Program-made: the position numbers and the translations under genes | In this document: in pieces, positions 12,300 to 22,131 of the stretch | Layout of the letters: each line of letters opens with the position of its first letter | How positions within the stretch are numbered: the stretch's first letter is position 1 | DNA from: Pseudisothecium myosuroides | Taxonomy: Eukaryota > Streptophyta > Bryopsida > Hypnales > Lembophyllaceae | Length of the DNA stretch: 64,000 bases | Direction of reading: 5' to 3' | Assembly (NCBI GenBank): GCA_951799445.1 | Contig: OX637294.1 | Location: forward strand, 26,685,452 to 26,749,451 | Notes under the pieces: generated by a model | What the model was told of the DNA's origin: nothing | Databases searched by the model: none | Seen by the model: the letters and a program-made list of their open reading frames with translations, nothing else

Positions 12300-13530
12300 A
12301 TTATCAATACCACATGATTGTCTCCAGCTTCGTGCTGAATGGTATCGAATAATGCACAGGACAAACTCTTTAAACTTGTGATTGATGCATGATGTGTATA
12401 TTTTCTAAGTTAAGTCCCTACTCCTTGTCCAAGTGGCCAGAATACAAATACAGCCAAAGCATAACTAAACCTGGGCGGTGGTTTTCTCCCTGGTGGCGGT
12501 TTTACGCACTCTTTAATTGAAGGTTACTCCTCTTTCCAAGCAAGATGAATTTTGGTGCCTTGGACAACATTGGCACTACTGGGGAAGTGAATACAAAGAT
12601 GGCACAATTGGATAGGCATATTTTGGAAAGAAGGTCATTGTAAAGAAATATGATGCATGATACTAAATGTACTTAGCAATAATTTCAATAGATATATAAT
12701 CTCGTATATAATGATCACCAATGTTCTTTCCTTGAGACTTTTTCCATCTTTTATTGTAGATGTTGACTTCAACTATCCCCTTGTGAGTATTGATCAACCA
12801 CAAGAGAAGTTCAATTGAATTTGTGTCAATTTCAAGTAGAAGATTTTGTATATGCCTATATTTTAGATTCTACGATTGCTTTAAATACGTCAAATTATGA
12901 TATCATTCCTTAAGTAAAAATGTAACTCAAAACAAAATTAAACTCATCTTCACTCTTGCAAAGAAAATGTAGACTTTTAATAAAGGCTATATCCAAAGTC
13001 AAACACAACACTTGTTTTTCATCTACAGGACTTATTGGCTTGTGACTCATGAATAGACTTCCAATTTTTAGTTGAAGATGGCATTTCAATCTACTTCAAA
13101 TTTCGGCATCATCAATGATGATTTATTGGACCATTCAGCTGAAGGGGGAGTGTAATTAGTATATAAGTTTATCTAGTGAGCCTTATATCTTAGTTTAATG
13201 TAGAATTGCAATCTATGAGGTTACATAATGTCACAACTTTTTAATTTAGGATTGTTGAGAAGGTTCAATTTCTACTAGTTTATGCATTAATTGTAACTTA
13301 CTCTTTCATTATTGTTAATTCTTTTATTTGCACACATGTCAAGTATTTCTTGTATCTAGTATGTATTCACGCATTGAAGGTGTATTTTTTTTAGTGTCAA
13401 TTGCTCTATATTAATCGTAAAAGCAATGTCTACCAAACCCAAAGGTCCTTGATGTGAATTTTTTATGAGTTTGGTAATGCTACTAACAGATTTGTATTTG
13501 CACATTTTTTATACTTCAATGTGAACAACT
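12300..13530 (+). mobile_element. Possible second LTR-retroelement remnant (3' end)
   Basis: No gene is seen. A polypurine tract GAAGGGGGAG at about 13,141-13,150 is followed directly by TGTAATTAGTATATAAG, the usual layout of a retroelement 3' end on the + strand. A candidate LTR might run to TATTCACGCA near 13,374. No second LTR or protein fragment was found for it, so this is a weak call. Confidence 0.3.
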
Positions 13531-13537
13531 TTATATA

Positions 13538-13758
13538 TGTATGAACTAGTACAATTGTACTGTGAATTGAAGGCAAAAATATTAAGGAAGATTTACATGA
13601 AAGTGATAAAAGTACAAGGTGAGAAACAACATGTGAAGGGTTACATCATAATCAAACTAAAGGTGGTTGTTGCTTTCTAGAAGAGGTGTAAAGTCCTATT
13701 ACATGTGACATTATATTAACGTATTGATTGCATGTTTACATAAAATATTGGTCTAATC
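13538..13758 (-). repeat. 3' LTR of the copia element
   Basis: About 220 bp, similar along its length to 21,362-21,587 (shared GAACTAGT, AAATATTAAGGAAGATTTAC, GTATTGGTCTAA). It follows the - strand polypurine tract at about 13,760-13,770. Confidence 0.75.
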
Positions 13759-14184
13759 CTCCCCCTTCAGCTCCTCAGCTGCTAAGTTCTAATTAGTAAG
13801 TTCCATTCATTTGTAGAACTAAAAATTGCAGCTAGAGGACTGGAGGTACTCACAAACTCCCTCTTGCGTCAATTCAATGAAGCTGTAACTTGCATAAGGT
13901 CTAAAATGCATGTTTGATTCTTGAATTTTGGAAGTGATTTTGTAAGGATAGTAGCCTACATTTGAGAAGTGGGAGTATCCTTGAATTGAAGTAGTTTTTT
14001 AGTAACTTGTTAACGAAAAAAATGATAGTGTATAATTGTATATCAAAGTGCTGGACTAGTCATGAAGTTTTGGAGTCTTGGTGAAAGCTTTACATAAATG
14101 GTTGTTTCAAAATACACTGTTGAGTTGTTGGAGAGGATATTTGAGCTTTTGTATGATTGTCTAAAGTCAAAATAATTCTTTGGT

Positions 14185-14914
14185 GGGTGAATGCAAGAAA
14201 CACCCGTACTATTTTGCGTCACACCTTGCAATCTAATTAGTTTTTGGCCATAACTTTTGCGTTTTGGCTCCAAATGACTCAAGATTTACAACTAAGGTAC
14301 TCATGACTACTATATACCTTACATAATTTTTTGTAATTTTCAAAAATATTTTACTATCCAAAATTAGCCCCCGATTATATATCATATTTGCCAATTTGGA
14401 GGGGTTTAGTACTATTTAGTACCCAAAAAAATGAATTTTGAGCTGAAATTTTGAGTAGATGGTCTTCTAATATATTTATAGCTATTTTCCAAAGGAATTC
14501 TAAAAATAATTAATTTTATGGAGTATGGAAGTCCACAAATTGCGCTTCTTTTTGCTTGTATTTTGTAACATATAAAATATTATTTTGGAATTTTTTTGGG
14601 TGAATGACCATCTCTATAGAGTTTTTACAAATGGATAATTTTCATTTTATATATTTATCTTTTTTTTCTATTTTAAACTAATTAAAACAACAAAATATCC
14701 ATTTTCTTGAGATTTGGCACTTTTCTAGTTCACTTGCTTAGAGAATTTTTAATGAATTTCCTTTAATGATTACCTTCATCTTAAAGGTATATACGTTCGC
14801 CATATTTTTTTTATTTTTAAAAAATTATTTTTCTAATTTTAAAGTACCAGAAAAAAAAAATGATGAGTACTATTCAAACGCAACAAAATCAGAAGGTGTT
14901 TCTTGCATTCACCT
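14185..14914. mobile_element. GGGTGATTGC-family element, copy 2
   Basis: Starts GGGTGAATGCAAGAAACACC and ends GGTGTTTCTTGCATTCACC(T), with TGGT on both sides (14,181-14,184 and 14,915-14,918). It is inserted directly after the RNase H fragment of the copia element. It is 730 bp long, like copy 1, and non-coding. Confidence 0.85.
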
Positions 14915-15066
14915 TGGTGGCAATTGCAGCAGCTATATACTTGGCTTTTGTTGAAGAAAGAGCAACAAAATGTTGTTTTTTGCTTTGCCAAGATAATATA
15001 CATGAAAAGTTGAAGAAAGAAAAGATAATTGGACGTAGAATGTTGAGTATGAAGGTTGCCATTCTA
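14915..15066 (-). pseudogene. Copia RNase H fragment
   Basis: The - strand reads LSWQSKKQHFVALSSTKAKY followed by IAAAIATK, matching the conserved copia RNase H block (SWxSKKQxxVALSSxEAEYxA). The active-site Glu of that block is Lys here. It is cut off on both sides by GGGTGATTGC-family insertions. Confidence 0.8.
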
Positions 15067-15075
15067 ATCCACATT

Positions 15076-16057
15076 GGGTGATTGCAAGAAACACTAGTAC
15101 TATTTGTTGTGTTTTTTATTTTTGGCCTTTTAGTACTTTTAGTACTACAAATCACCTTCAATACTATTGGGGGCATAGAATATAAAATCTACATAATCAA
15201 TTGGATTTCAAATTTACTATTGACAATATGTGATGTTCATCATTGGATGACAAAAATGGATGGAAATATTTAATTTGCCTTAAAAAAAATAATTTACATT
15301 AATAGATAGGAGATGCTGCAAGCCCCCACCAATACTATTGAATCTTTTTTTGTACCCTGAAGTACTATTTTGAGCCATAGGCTACAATTTACCCTAGAAA
15401 ATGAGACTTCTATGTTTTTATTTTTTTAAATTAGAAAATGAATTTGAAAAACTTATTTTAAAAGTGGTTGTTGTTGTCATCTAAGAGAAAAATAGGAAGA
15501 TCAAAGCTAAAAGTAAAAAATCATTTTTAGTTTAACACAAATTCAACCTGAATATAGCATACTTTAGGCCAATATGGGCAATTTCATTAAAATGGCATGA
15601 AAACAGTTCAGAACGGCCATCTTGAAATTTATACCATTCCTAGATGGTGAAAATGGCACACTGTCAAAGTGGCACTTGGAATACCGTCATTTTAACGAAA
15701 TTGCCCATTAATGTAAAACACACTTAGAACATGTTTTTGGAAATCCCTCTCTTGAAAGGTGTATTTCTATTAGAAGAGATAGCCTACCAAATTTGACAAC
15801 GTAACTCTTCAAAAAAGGTACTCGATAGTACTAAAAACCACCATAACCGCACGTGTGGCATATATTCAAAATTTAATTTCACCTGTTGAAATTTTTTTGA
15901 AAAAATTGAAATAATTCAAGTACATTTTCTATTGCTATAGAAAGTTTGTTTTTAAATTTTATGTTCATTCAGTCATTTTTGCAGTACTTATGGCACAAAA
16001 CAACTTCCGCATTGAATGTGTAACAAAAAATAGTACAAGTGATTCTTGCAGTCACTC
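15076..16057. mobile_element. GGGTGATTGC-family element, copy 3, with a nested element
   Basis: Starts GGGTGATTGCAAGAAACACT and ends near CTTGCAGTCACTC, with CATT on both sides (15,072-15,075 and 16,058-16,061). It is 982 bp because another element (15,576-15,706) is inserted in it; the remainder aligns with the 844-bp copy at 42,057-42,900 almost throughout. Confidence 0.85.
15576..15706. mobile_element. GGGCAATTTC-family element, copy 3, nested
   Basis: GGGCAATTTCATTAAAATGG at the left and its near reverse complement ending AAATTGCCC at the right. The sister element at 42,541 reads straight through TTTAGGCCAATGTAAAACAC where this element sits, so that locus is a natural empty site. Confidence 0.85.
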
Positions 16058-16127
16058 CATTGCTTCATCCAACTAAAAAATGTTTGAAAGATTTTTAAGA
16101 GCAAAGAACTTGCTTAACTCCGAGTAA

Positions 16128-17054
16128 CCCCTAAAGGACCAAACACCATTTTTTGGCAACATAGCGATTTTGGGCAGCTCACTACGAATGGAAATTTTAC
16201 TATTTTTCTTTGAAATTTTCACACAAGATGTGCCCGAGGTGTAGCTTCAAGGCCCAACAATTTTCATAACTTTTGACTACATGGCTAAAAAGTTATTGCA
16301 TGATATGTAATTTTCCACGTTCGGCGGGCAGCTGAAAAAAATTCCTTAAAAATCATTTTTTTGAAAAATTAAAATTTGAAATTGGTTCTTTGAGATTTAT
16401 ATATACATGGGAAGCTTTGAATCATTCTATTTGGATTAATGAGTCAAAAGTTATGAAGATTCTTAGTTTGAGTGTAGTTATGGAATCTCTACTCTAAAAT
16501 AAACTTTGAAGTCCTTTATTTAACTCAATTTTCAATATTTTTGAAAAAAAATAAAACCATTGGGTGTAGATTGTTTATTACAACATTCCAACCGTTGGGA
16601 TTGGCATTTTTCAATTCCATAACAAAATTCTTGACAATTTAGTATTTTGAGTCATTCTCTACCTCTTTCTACTTACTATTTTTTTCCTATATGTTGTACA
16701 ATTCCAAATGATCTGAAAATTTTCAAGCATGTAGATAACTTGCCTTGAAAAATGAATCCAAAGAGTAACAACCAGTTTGGACATTTTTCATACAAATGTG
16801 ACCTTGTGAAGGGCAGCTGCCCATTTTTTCGCAGGGACAAAAAAAGGGGTTTTGTCAATTCAAACGCTAATATCTTGCAATCTACATGGTGGAAAATTCT
16901 GAATTTTTTTTTCACATCTTCTTAAACCAATTTACTACAAGATCCTACGGTTACATATGTTCAAAAATGTTTAAGAAAAAAAAATTGGTACTTGCTTTAG
17001 AAATGGCAGTTTTGGAGCTGTTTTGGTGAAAACGTTGTCAAAAACCTTTAGGGG
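16128..17054 (+). mobile_element. TTAA-flanked CCCCTAAAG-family element, copy 1
   Basis: A 927-bp element starting CCCCTAAAGGACC and ending AACCTTTAGGGG. TTAA follows the right end (17,055-17,058); the left flank is GTAA, one base different. The two subterminal regions differ, which gives the family an orientation. It shares interior landmarks (TTGCAATCTACATGG, GATCCTACGGTTA) with the other copies. No transposase. Confidence 0.85.
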
Positions 17055-17127
17055 TTAATGGGGCAAAATATTAAAAATCATGAATTGGGCAAGATGGTTG
17101 ACTACAAAGTTCAAGTCCCAACGGGTA

Positions 17128-17470
17128 CATTAGAGAAAATCTGGGCCCTCTGGAGGGCTGCTCCACAGCCCTCCGAGGGACCCTGAAATTTACTTTTTTT
17201 TTTCCAAAAAAATTAGTTTTTCCCCTATTTCCGCGCAGCAATTTCTGTTGCGACAGTGGCGCACAAAACGAAAACTACGAGTAAAAAAATAAAAATAAAA
17301 ATAAAAAATCTTTAAAAAATCTTTAAAAAAATTTTAAAAATTTTTTTAAAAAAAATCGCGAAAGCTGACTGCTGCGGGGAGCAGTCAGCTTAGTGTGACA
17401 GACCAAGCTTTCAATAGCTTGGTTTGTCACATTCTAGCAGCCCTCTAAAGGGTTCAGTTTTTCTCTAATG
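17128..17470. mobile_element. 343-bp inverted-repeat element with internal hairpins
   Basis: CATTAGAGAAAA..CCCTCTGGAGGGCTGCT at the left is inverted at the right as AGCAGCCCTCTAAAGGG..TTTTCTCTAATG. Inside, GCTGACTGCT/AGCAGTCAGC and TGTGACAGACCAAGCT/AGCTTGGTTTGTCACA form two stem-loops. Non-coding. Confidence 0.65.
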
Positions 17471-17548
17471 CATGCTGAAAGATATTGTAGGCTTTCTATG
17501 GCTTGCTTATAGGGGATAATAGTCATGGCTTTGACAATTTCATCCTTA

Positions 17549-18650
17549 TTAAGAATTGTAATTTGCTCTTGGAGAAAAACAAATTCCTACTTCAATAGGA
17601 GTAGTCACTAGATAACAAGTGAGCATCTTGAATTTTGTCAAAACATCATAAATATATTTATAGTGACTCGTCTCTTGAGATAAAATAAGTGTCTTAGTGG
17701 CGCAAACGCAATGAAATTGAATACCATGAATGCTCGGGGGGGTCACTTAGAGTGTCCATTAGAAAACACGTGCAAACAAAACTTTGGACCCCCTATATTA
17801 TATCCTAAAATTTAAATAAAATGAAATAAAAAAAATATGACTAGATTTTCCTACTTCAAAAGTTTATGTTTTGAATTATTGATATTTTTATTTGTTAATG
17901 ATAATTAGTTACAAATTTTTGAAGTAATTAGATACACTGTACAACTGAAAAATAACTTTCACACCCCTATATTATATCCTAAAAAATTGTCTAAAAAATG
18001 AACAAAAAATTCCTAAAAATAGCTCTCTATTGAAAGTTCATTTTGAGTTGAGTATTGATGCAATGGTCATCTAAATGTGATCTCTATAAATATTTGAGTT
18101 GAAAAACATGCCGTTTTAGGCCATTTTCAACCTCTTGTACAAATCATTTCAACTATTATTTTAGTTTGAAATTTTGGCAATAGAAACCTATAGTCATTAT
18201 TAAGCAACCCTCAAAATTTTAAGTTGAAATTATAGTTCATTAGAAACCACTTGTTCGCACGTGGTTTGTAGTAAAATACTAGGTGCCCCCCCCCGAGCAT
18301 GAATGTATTCAATTTCATTATTATCGGTCATAGAGAAACATTACCAAAACAATGTTTGGGTGGCATATAAAATTTTAAATCATTAGAGATCAAAATAAGA
18401 TCATCAATGTATAAACTGGTGTAAACAAGGAAATCTTAAAGAGGATTTCTTTTTGTAGACATTTAGGTCTGAGGTACATTTTTGTAAACCTTGAGTAAAA
18501 AACAAAGTATTGAATAATTCATACCAAACATGTGGGGTTTGTTTAAGGCCATAAAGGAATTTGAAGAGCTGACATACTTTCATGTTTATTGTCAAAGTAG
18601 ACATATCCTTTAGATTGCAAAATGAAGATTTTTTCTTGTAAAATATCATT
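17549..18650 (-). pseudogene. Copia reverse transcriptase fragments split by a hAT-like element
   Basis: On the - strand, 18,649-18,404 reads FKFLYGLKQTPHVWYELFNT, the copia RT block LYGLKQAPRAWY. Lower down, 17,724-17,549 reads KYIYDVLTKFKMLTCYLVTT and PIEVG, the following conserved block. The expected YxDD region lies near 18,400 but is not in a clean frame. The gap between fragments is the element 17,733-18,297. Confidence 0.75.
17733..18297. mobile_element. hAT-like non-autonomous element inside the copia RT
   Basis: A 565-bp element starting CTCGGGGGGG and ending CCCCCCCCGAG. It is flanked by the exact 8-bp direct repeat CATGAATG (17,725-17,732 and 18,298-18,305). An 8-bp duplication is typical of hAT transposons. 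The inverted similarity extends inward to CACGTGC. No coding sequence. Confidence 0.8.
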
Positions 18651-18784
18651 CAAGAAACTTGTCGTAACATCAATTTGGTGGATGTGGTAGTCATATAAAG
18701 TAGCAAAAGCTAATATTAAGAATCTTAAAGAATAAAAATGTTATTTTAATGACAAGAAAAAAGGTTTTATAATAGTCAAAGTTT

Positions 18785-19560
18785 GCTTGTTGAAAGAAGT
18801 CTTGATGTTACGTACCTCCCACAATCCGTAATTTCAAGTAACAATGGAAGCAAAATAAAGATACAAGTATACTTATTACAAGAATGTTTCACAAGGATTT
18901 CAAACTACTCGACCATAGAGAGAAAGCAATCTCCGAAGAGCCCTTCCTCACCCCCAAGTTCCGTCTTATATAATAGAGACTATCAATAAGACTATTAGTC
19001 TTTAAGATAGACTAGGATTTCTTTTCTACCTTTAGCTTTCTATCCTTGGTTTTATCTAGAATCATCTACTAATATAAAAGTCCTAGTTATACTTCTCCAG
19101 TCATATCTTATCTAAATCTTGATCTTGTATTTGGAGTTATCAAACTCCAAGTTCCAACATACTTGTCTGCATCTGGGTGTCGTCTAACTCTAGTGTACCA
19201 GTCATCCAAGTGGTTTTGTCTAACTCCACTGCATAAATCCATCATTTAGAGATATCTATCTCTAAGCATTCTAGTGACCTTGTCATCGAACTCAAGCTGT
19301 CTAATTTGAGTACACCAATCCATCATTTGAAGATATCTATCTCTAGTCAATCTCTGCTTGTCCACTAGTGCACATTTCATCATGAGTTAATTCATCTATC
19401 AACGCATTCATCCATTAGAGAAGGTCACAAGGGTCATGACACAATCATCATATTAAGTTCTTTCATCTATCAATGCATTCATCCATTAGAGAAGGTCACA
19501 AAAGTCATGACACTTGGGCAAAAAAGTGAGCTAGGGAGTCATTAGAGTTACATTTGTGTC
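18785..19560. repeat. Unassigned insert with tandem duplications in the copia body
   Basis: No gene. ATTCATCCATTAGAGAAGG with flanking sequence is present twice (about 19,385-19,443 and 19,459-19,515), and GATATCTATCTCTA appears twice. It separates the RT and integrase fragments. I could not define its ends. Confidence 0.4.
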
Positions 19561-19904
19561 AAAAGAGACACATTAGTTGGTGTTAATAATAGATCAATTT
19601 AGTGGAGGGTTGATAAGTATTGTTGATAAGTTTTATTTTCAACTTAAAAATCATATTCTTTGTCCACGACTATTTTCCAGTCCCTAGCTTGGTTACTAAA
19701 AAGGGCTTAAGCAATTATAAAAGGCTTACAAAGTTGAGCCGAAAGGCTAGGTGGGAATGGTGGCTCTAGGTTTAATTCTTGTTGTTGGAGACAAAAAGAA
19801 CAACTTGAGTTGAATCAAGGACTTCATTAATGCTATTGCCATTCAAATCAAGTGAGCTTGATTTGTAATTAGAAGTAATAGCGCCACGAGGTAATAATTG
19901 GTCC

Positions 19905-20160
19905 TCAACAAAGAAGATAACATAATGGCTTGTGAAAATATGCTTAATATCTTGGTTAAATAACCAATAATCTTTAATTCCAATAGGACCACCATATCCA
20001 ATAAAAATGCATTTTATTGTCTTTAAATCTAATTTTTTTAATTAATCATCTAGAATATGTGCATATTAAGCCAAGCAACCAAAGATATGAAGATCACTCA
20101 AGTCAAATTTAAGACCCGTTCAAAATTCATAAAGTGCAACATTGCTTAAGGTTGAGGTGA
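19905..20160 (-). pseudogene. Copia integrase C-terminal fragment
   Basis: The - strand reads DLSDLHIFGCLA, then LKTIKCIFIGYGG and KDYWLFN, then SHYVIFFVE. This matches the copia integrase-to-RT linker block (HLRVFGC..KCIFVGY..YRLYN..RDVVFDE). Stops interrupt it. It ends at 20,164 where a GGGTGATTGC-family element begins. Confidence 0.75.
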
Positions 20161-20164
20161 CTAT

Positions 20165-20880
20165 GGGTGATTGCAAGAAATACTTGCTAGTTTGATTATA
20201 ATTGTATTCCTTAATTTTCAAAAAAAAATAAAAATCATTTTATATTAACCCCTGAGCGCCTGAGTACCTCAAATTTGGCCTCTTAGTTTTGAAAGATTAC
20301 CTTGTTTGACCATTATAATTTTTTCAATGATACAGTCAAAGGACGTGTCCCTTTCCTTGGAGCTCTGCACCTATCTCCACTACCAATTGATACTATGGTC
20401 ACTTTATGCGAATATTTTTTTAGATGATAATTTGATTGGAATGAATTCCAAAAGATCTCAATTTTAGTAAATTTGCGTTGGGCGCTCAGGGGTTAAAAGT
20501 TGATTTTGTTAATTTGTCACACTTTGACATTTAGGTTTTTTTATACTAGTAATGAGAGGTTTAAATGAATGACTTTGAGCTGGAATTTTTGTGGCATATT
20601 TTTATAGTAGGCAAACATGTTTCCACTAAACAACATAAAAAAAAACATTATTTTATGTCCTCCACATTCATGCAAATAGGCCTCCCTTGCGCGCGCATTT
20701 CTAAACATTAAAGATGGTTTTGACCTAATTTTTTTGATCTAATCTTATCACCAAGAAGTCCTCCCAAGTAGAATTTTTTAATTTTGTTGAAATTTTTTTT
20801 CCCTATTTTTTACAAATGAAAATGTCAAAGTATATATTTTCTAGGATATAGAATTCTACAATATCAATGGCTTCTAGAGC
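20165..20880. mobile_element. GGGTGATTGC-family element, copy 5 (right end not found)
   Basis: Begins GGGTGATTGCAAGAAATACT after CTAT. The interior resembles copies 1 and 2 in order, including GAGCTGGAATTTT. The right inverted repeat is not recognisable; the end is approximate. A TTAA-flanked element is nested at 20,249. Confidence 0.5.
20249..20492. mobile_element. 244-bp TTAA-flanked element, ends CCCCTGAGCGCC
   Basis: The ends CCCCTGAGCGCC and GGCGCTCAGGGG are exact inverted repeats, flanked by TTAA (20,245-20,248 and 20,493-20,496). Same target and CCCCT start as the CCCCTAAAG family, but the rest differs. It is nested in a GGGTGATTGC-family element that is itself inside the copia element. 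Confidence 0.85.
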
Positions 20881-21361
20881 AAGTTCAATGCCATCAAGGA
20901 CGCTCCATCGCTTGAATCAAGAGCATCTCAATTCTTATGCTCTGTGTGACATAATTACCAATACTAAGAGGTAATATGTGGTAGGCTTGGAAATCAAAAT
21001 TAGTGGCTTAGGAAGCCATGAATAGAATTCTTTATGAATTAGCAAAGGTTTGCCTTAAGATGCTTCTGCAATAAAAAAAATAGGATTTAATTTGTCAAAA
21101 TCAACTAATGCTTCAATGAAAGCAATAGGAATGTTGTGTATTCAAATGCACTATGCATAGATTTCAATAGTTGTTCATTTTATGCAGTTTTTAATAGTGT
21201 TGGTTCAAGTGGTTCAAACAATACTTGAAAGAATCCATTAGTGACTTGAAGAGCACTACAATTTTTTTGTATTCAATGATTAATAAATCAAACACATGTA
21301 TCTTCAATCAAACATTTTGCTGCAAAAGTCTTAATTAGGAAATTACATGACTCTTATAACA

Positions 21362-21587
21362 TGCATGAACTAGTATTGTGAAGTGAAGGTGAAAATATTA
21401 AGGAAGATTTACATTGATGAAAGTAATAAATATACAAAGAAGGATATAACATTTATATCATGTGAACAGGGCTACGTTGTAACTAAAATAAAGGTGATTG
21501 TTTCTCTTTAGAAGGTGTTATTGTTATATGTGACACTATTTAATTCAACATAGTAACTGCATGCTTATGTAAAGTATTGGTCTAACA
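21362..21587 (-). repeat. 5' LTR of the copia element, with PBS beside it
   Basis: About 226 bp, with TG..CA ends on the - strand. The next 16 bases inward (21,361-21,346, - strand) fit the initiator-Met-tRNA primer site at 13 positions. Confidence 0.75.
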
Positions 21588-21941
21588 ATTTACACTATCC
21601 AGAATCTTTGAATTCTCACAATACTAACAGTGGATTGTCCTAATTTTTTGCACATCCATTGTCTTTCACTCATTCTCCAATTTTGTATGGTTATTTTTTC
21701 ACTTTGACTCCACTATCCTAAATAATCCCACACTTGCTAAAGATTTTGTTTACATTCTTCTTAGACTAACCAAAACAACTCTAGGAAGTAAAGGATTAAT
21801 CAATATATACATATATATCCATTGTTTAAGAAGCAATTTTAGAACATTCTAAGGTGCCTAGAATCCTCCTTAATTTTCCAAAAAGAATATAAATAATCAT
21901 TTGATCATTCTTTTAGATCAATGGCCATTTTATATCAATAT

Positions 21942-22131
21942 GGGCAATTTCATTAAAATGGCGGTATTCTGTGCACCATTTTGAGGGTGTGCCATTTTCA
22001 CCATCTACGATAGGTATAGATTTTACAACGGGCGTTCTAAGCCATCTAGGATAGGTATAGATTTAAAACAAACATTTCGAACTATTTTTAGGCCATTTTA
22101 AAAGAATATTGCCATTTTAATGAAATTTTCC
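21942..22131. mobile_element. GGGCAATTTC-family element, copy 4
   Basis: GGGCAATTTCATTAAAATGG opens it and ATTGCCATTTTAATGAAATT closes it. It interrupts the repeated block that is continuous near 3,844-3,860 (TCAATGGCGATTTGGGGT). Confidence 0.75.

Larger units (their letters stand above)
13538..21587 (-). mobile_element. Degenerate Ty1/copia LTR retrotransposon with nested insertions
   Basis: Two similar ~220 bp repeats bound the region: 13,538-13,758 and 21,362-21,587. Read on the - strand, the right one starts TGTTAGACC and ends ATGCA, the usual TG..CA form. Next to it on the - strand is TGTTATAAGAGTCATG, which fits the plant initiator-Met-tRNA primer site at 13 of 16 positions. A polypurine tract GAAGGGGGAGG precedes the left LTR. 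Going down the - strand, fragments of integrase (about 20,160-19,910), reverse transcriptase (18,650-18,400 and 17,724-17,549) and RNase H (about 15,005-14,915) follow in copia order. Flanks ATATA and ATTTA match at 4 of 5 bases. All frames are broken. Confidence 0.8.

Noticed and set aside
16560..16915. 79-residue minus frame
   Set aside because: It lies wholly inside a TTAA-flanked non-autonomous element whose other copies do not keep this frame.
19380..19520. Two spaced repeats resembling a CRISPR start
   Set aside because: Only a two-copy tandem duplication of ~60 bp in plant retroelement DNA; no array.
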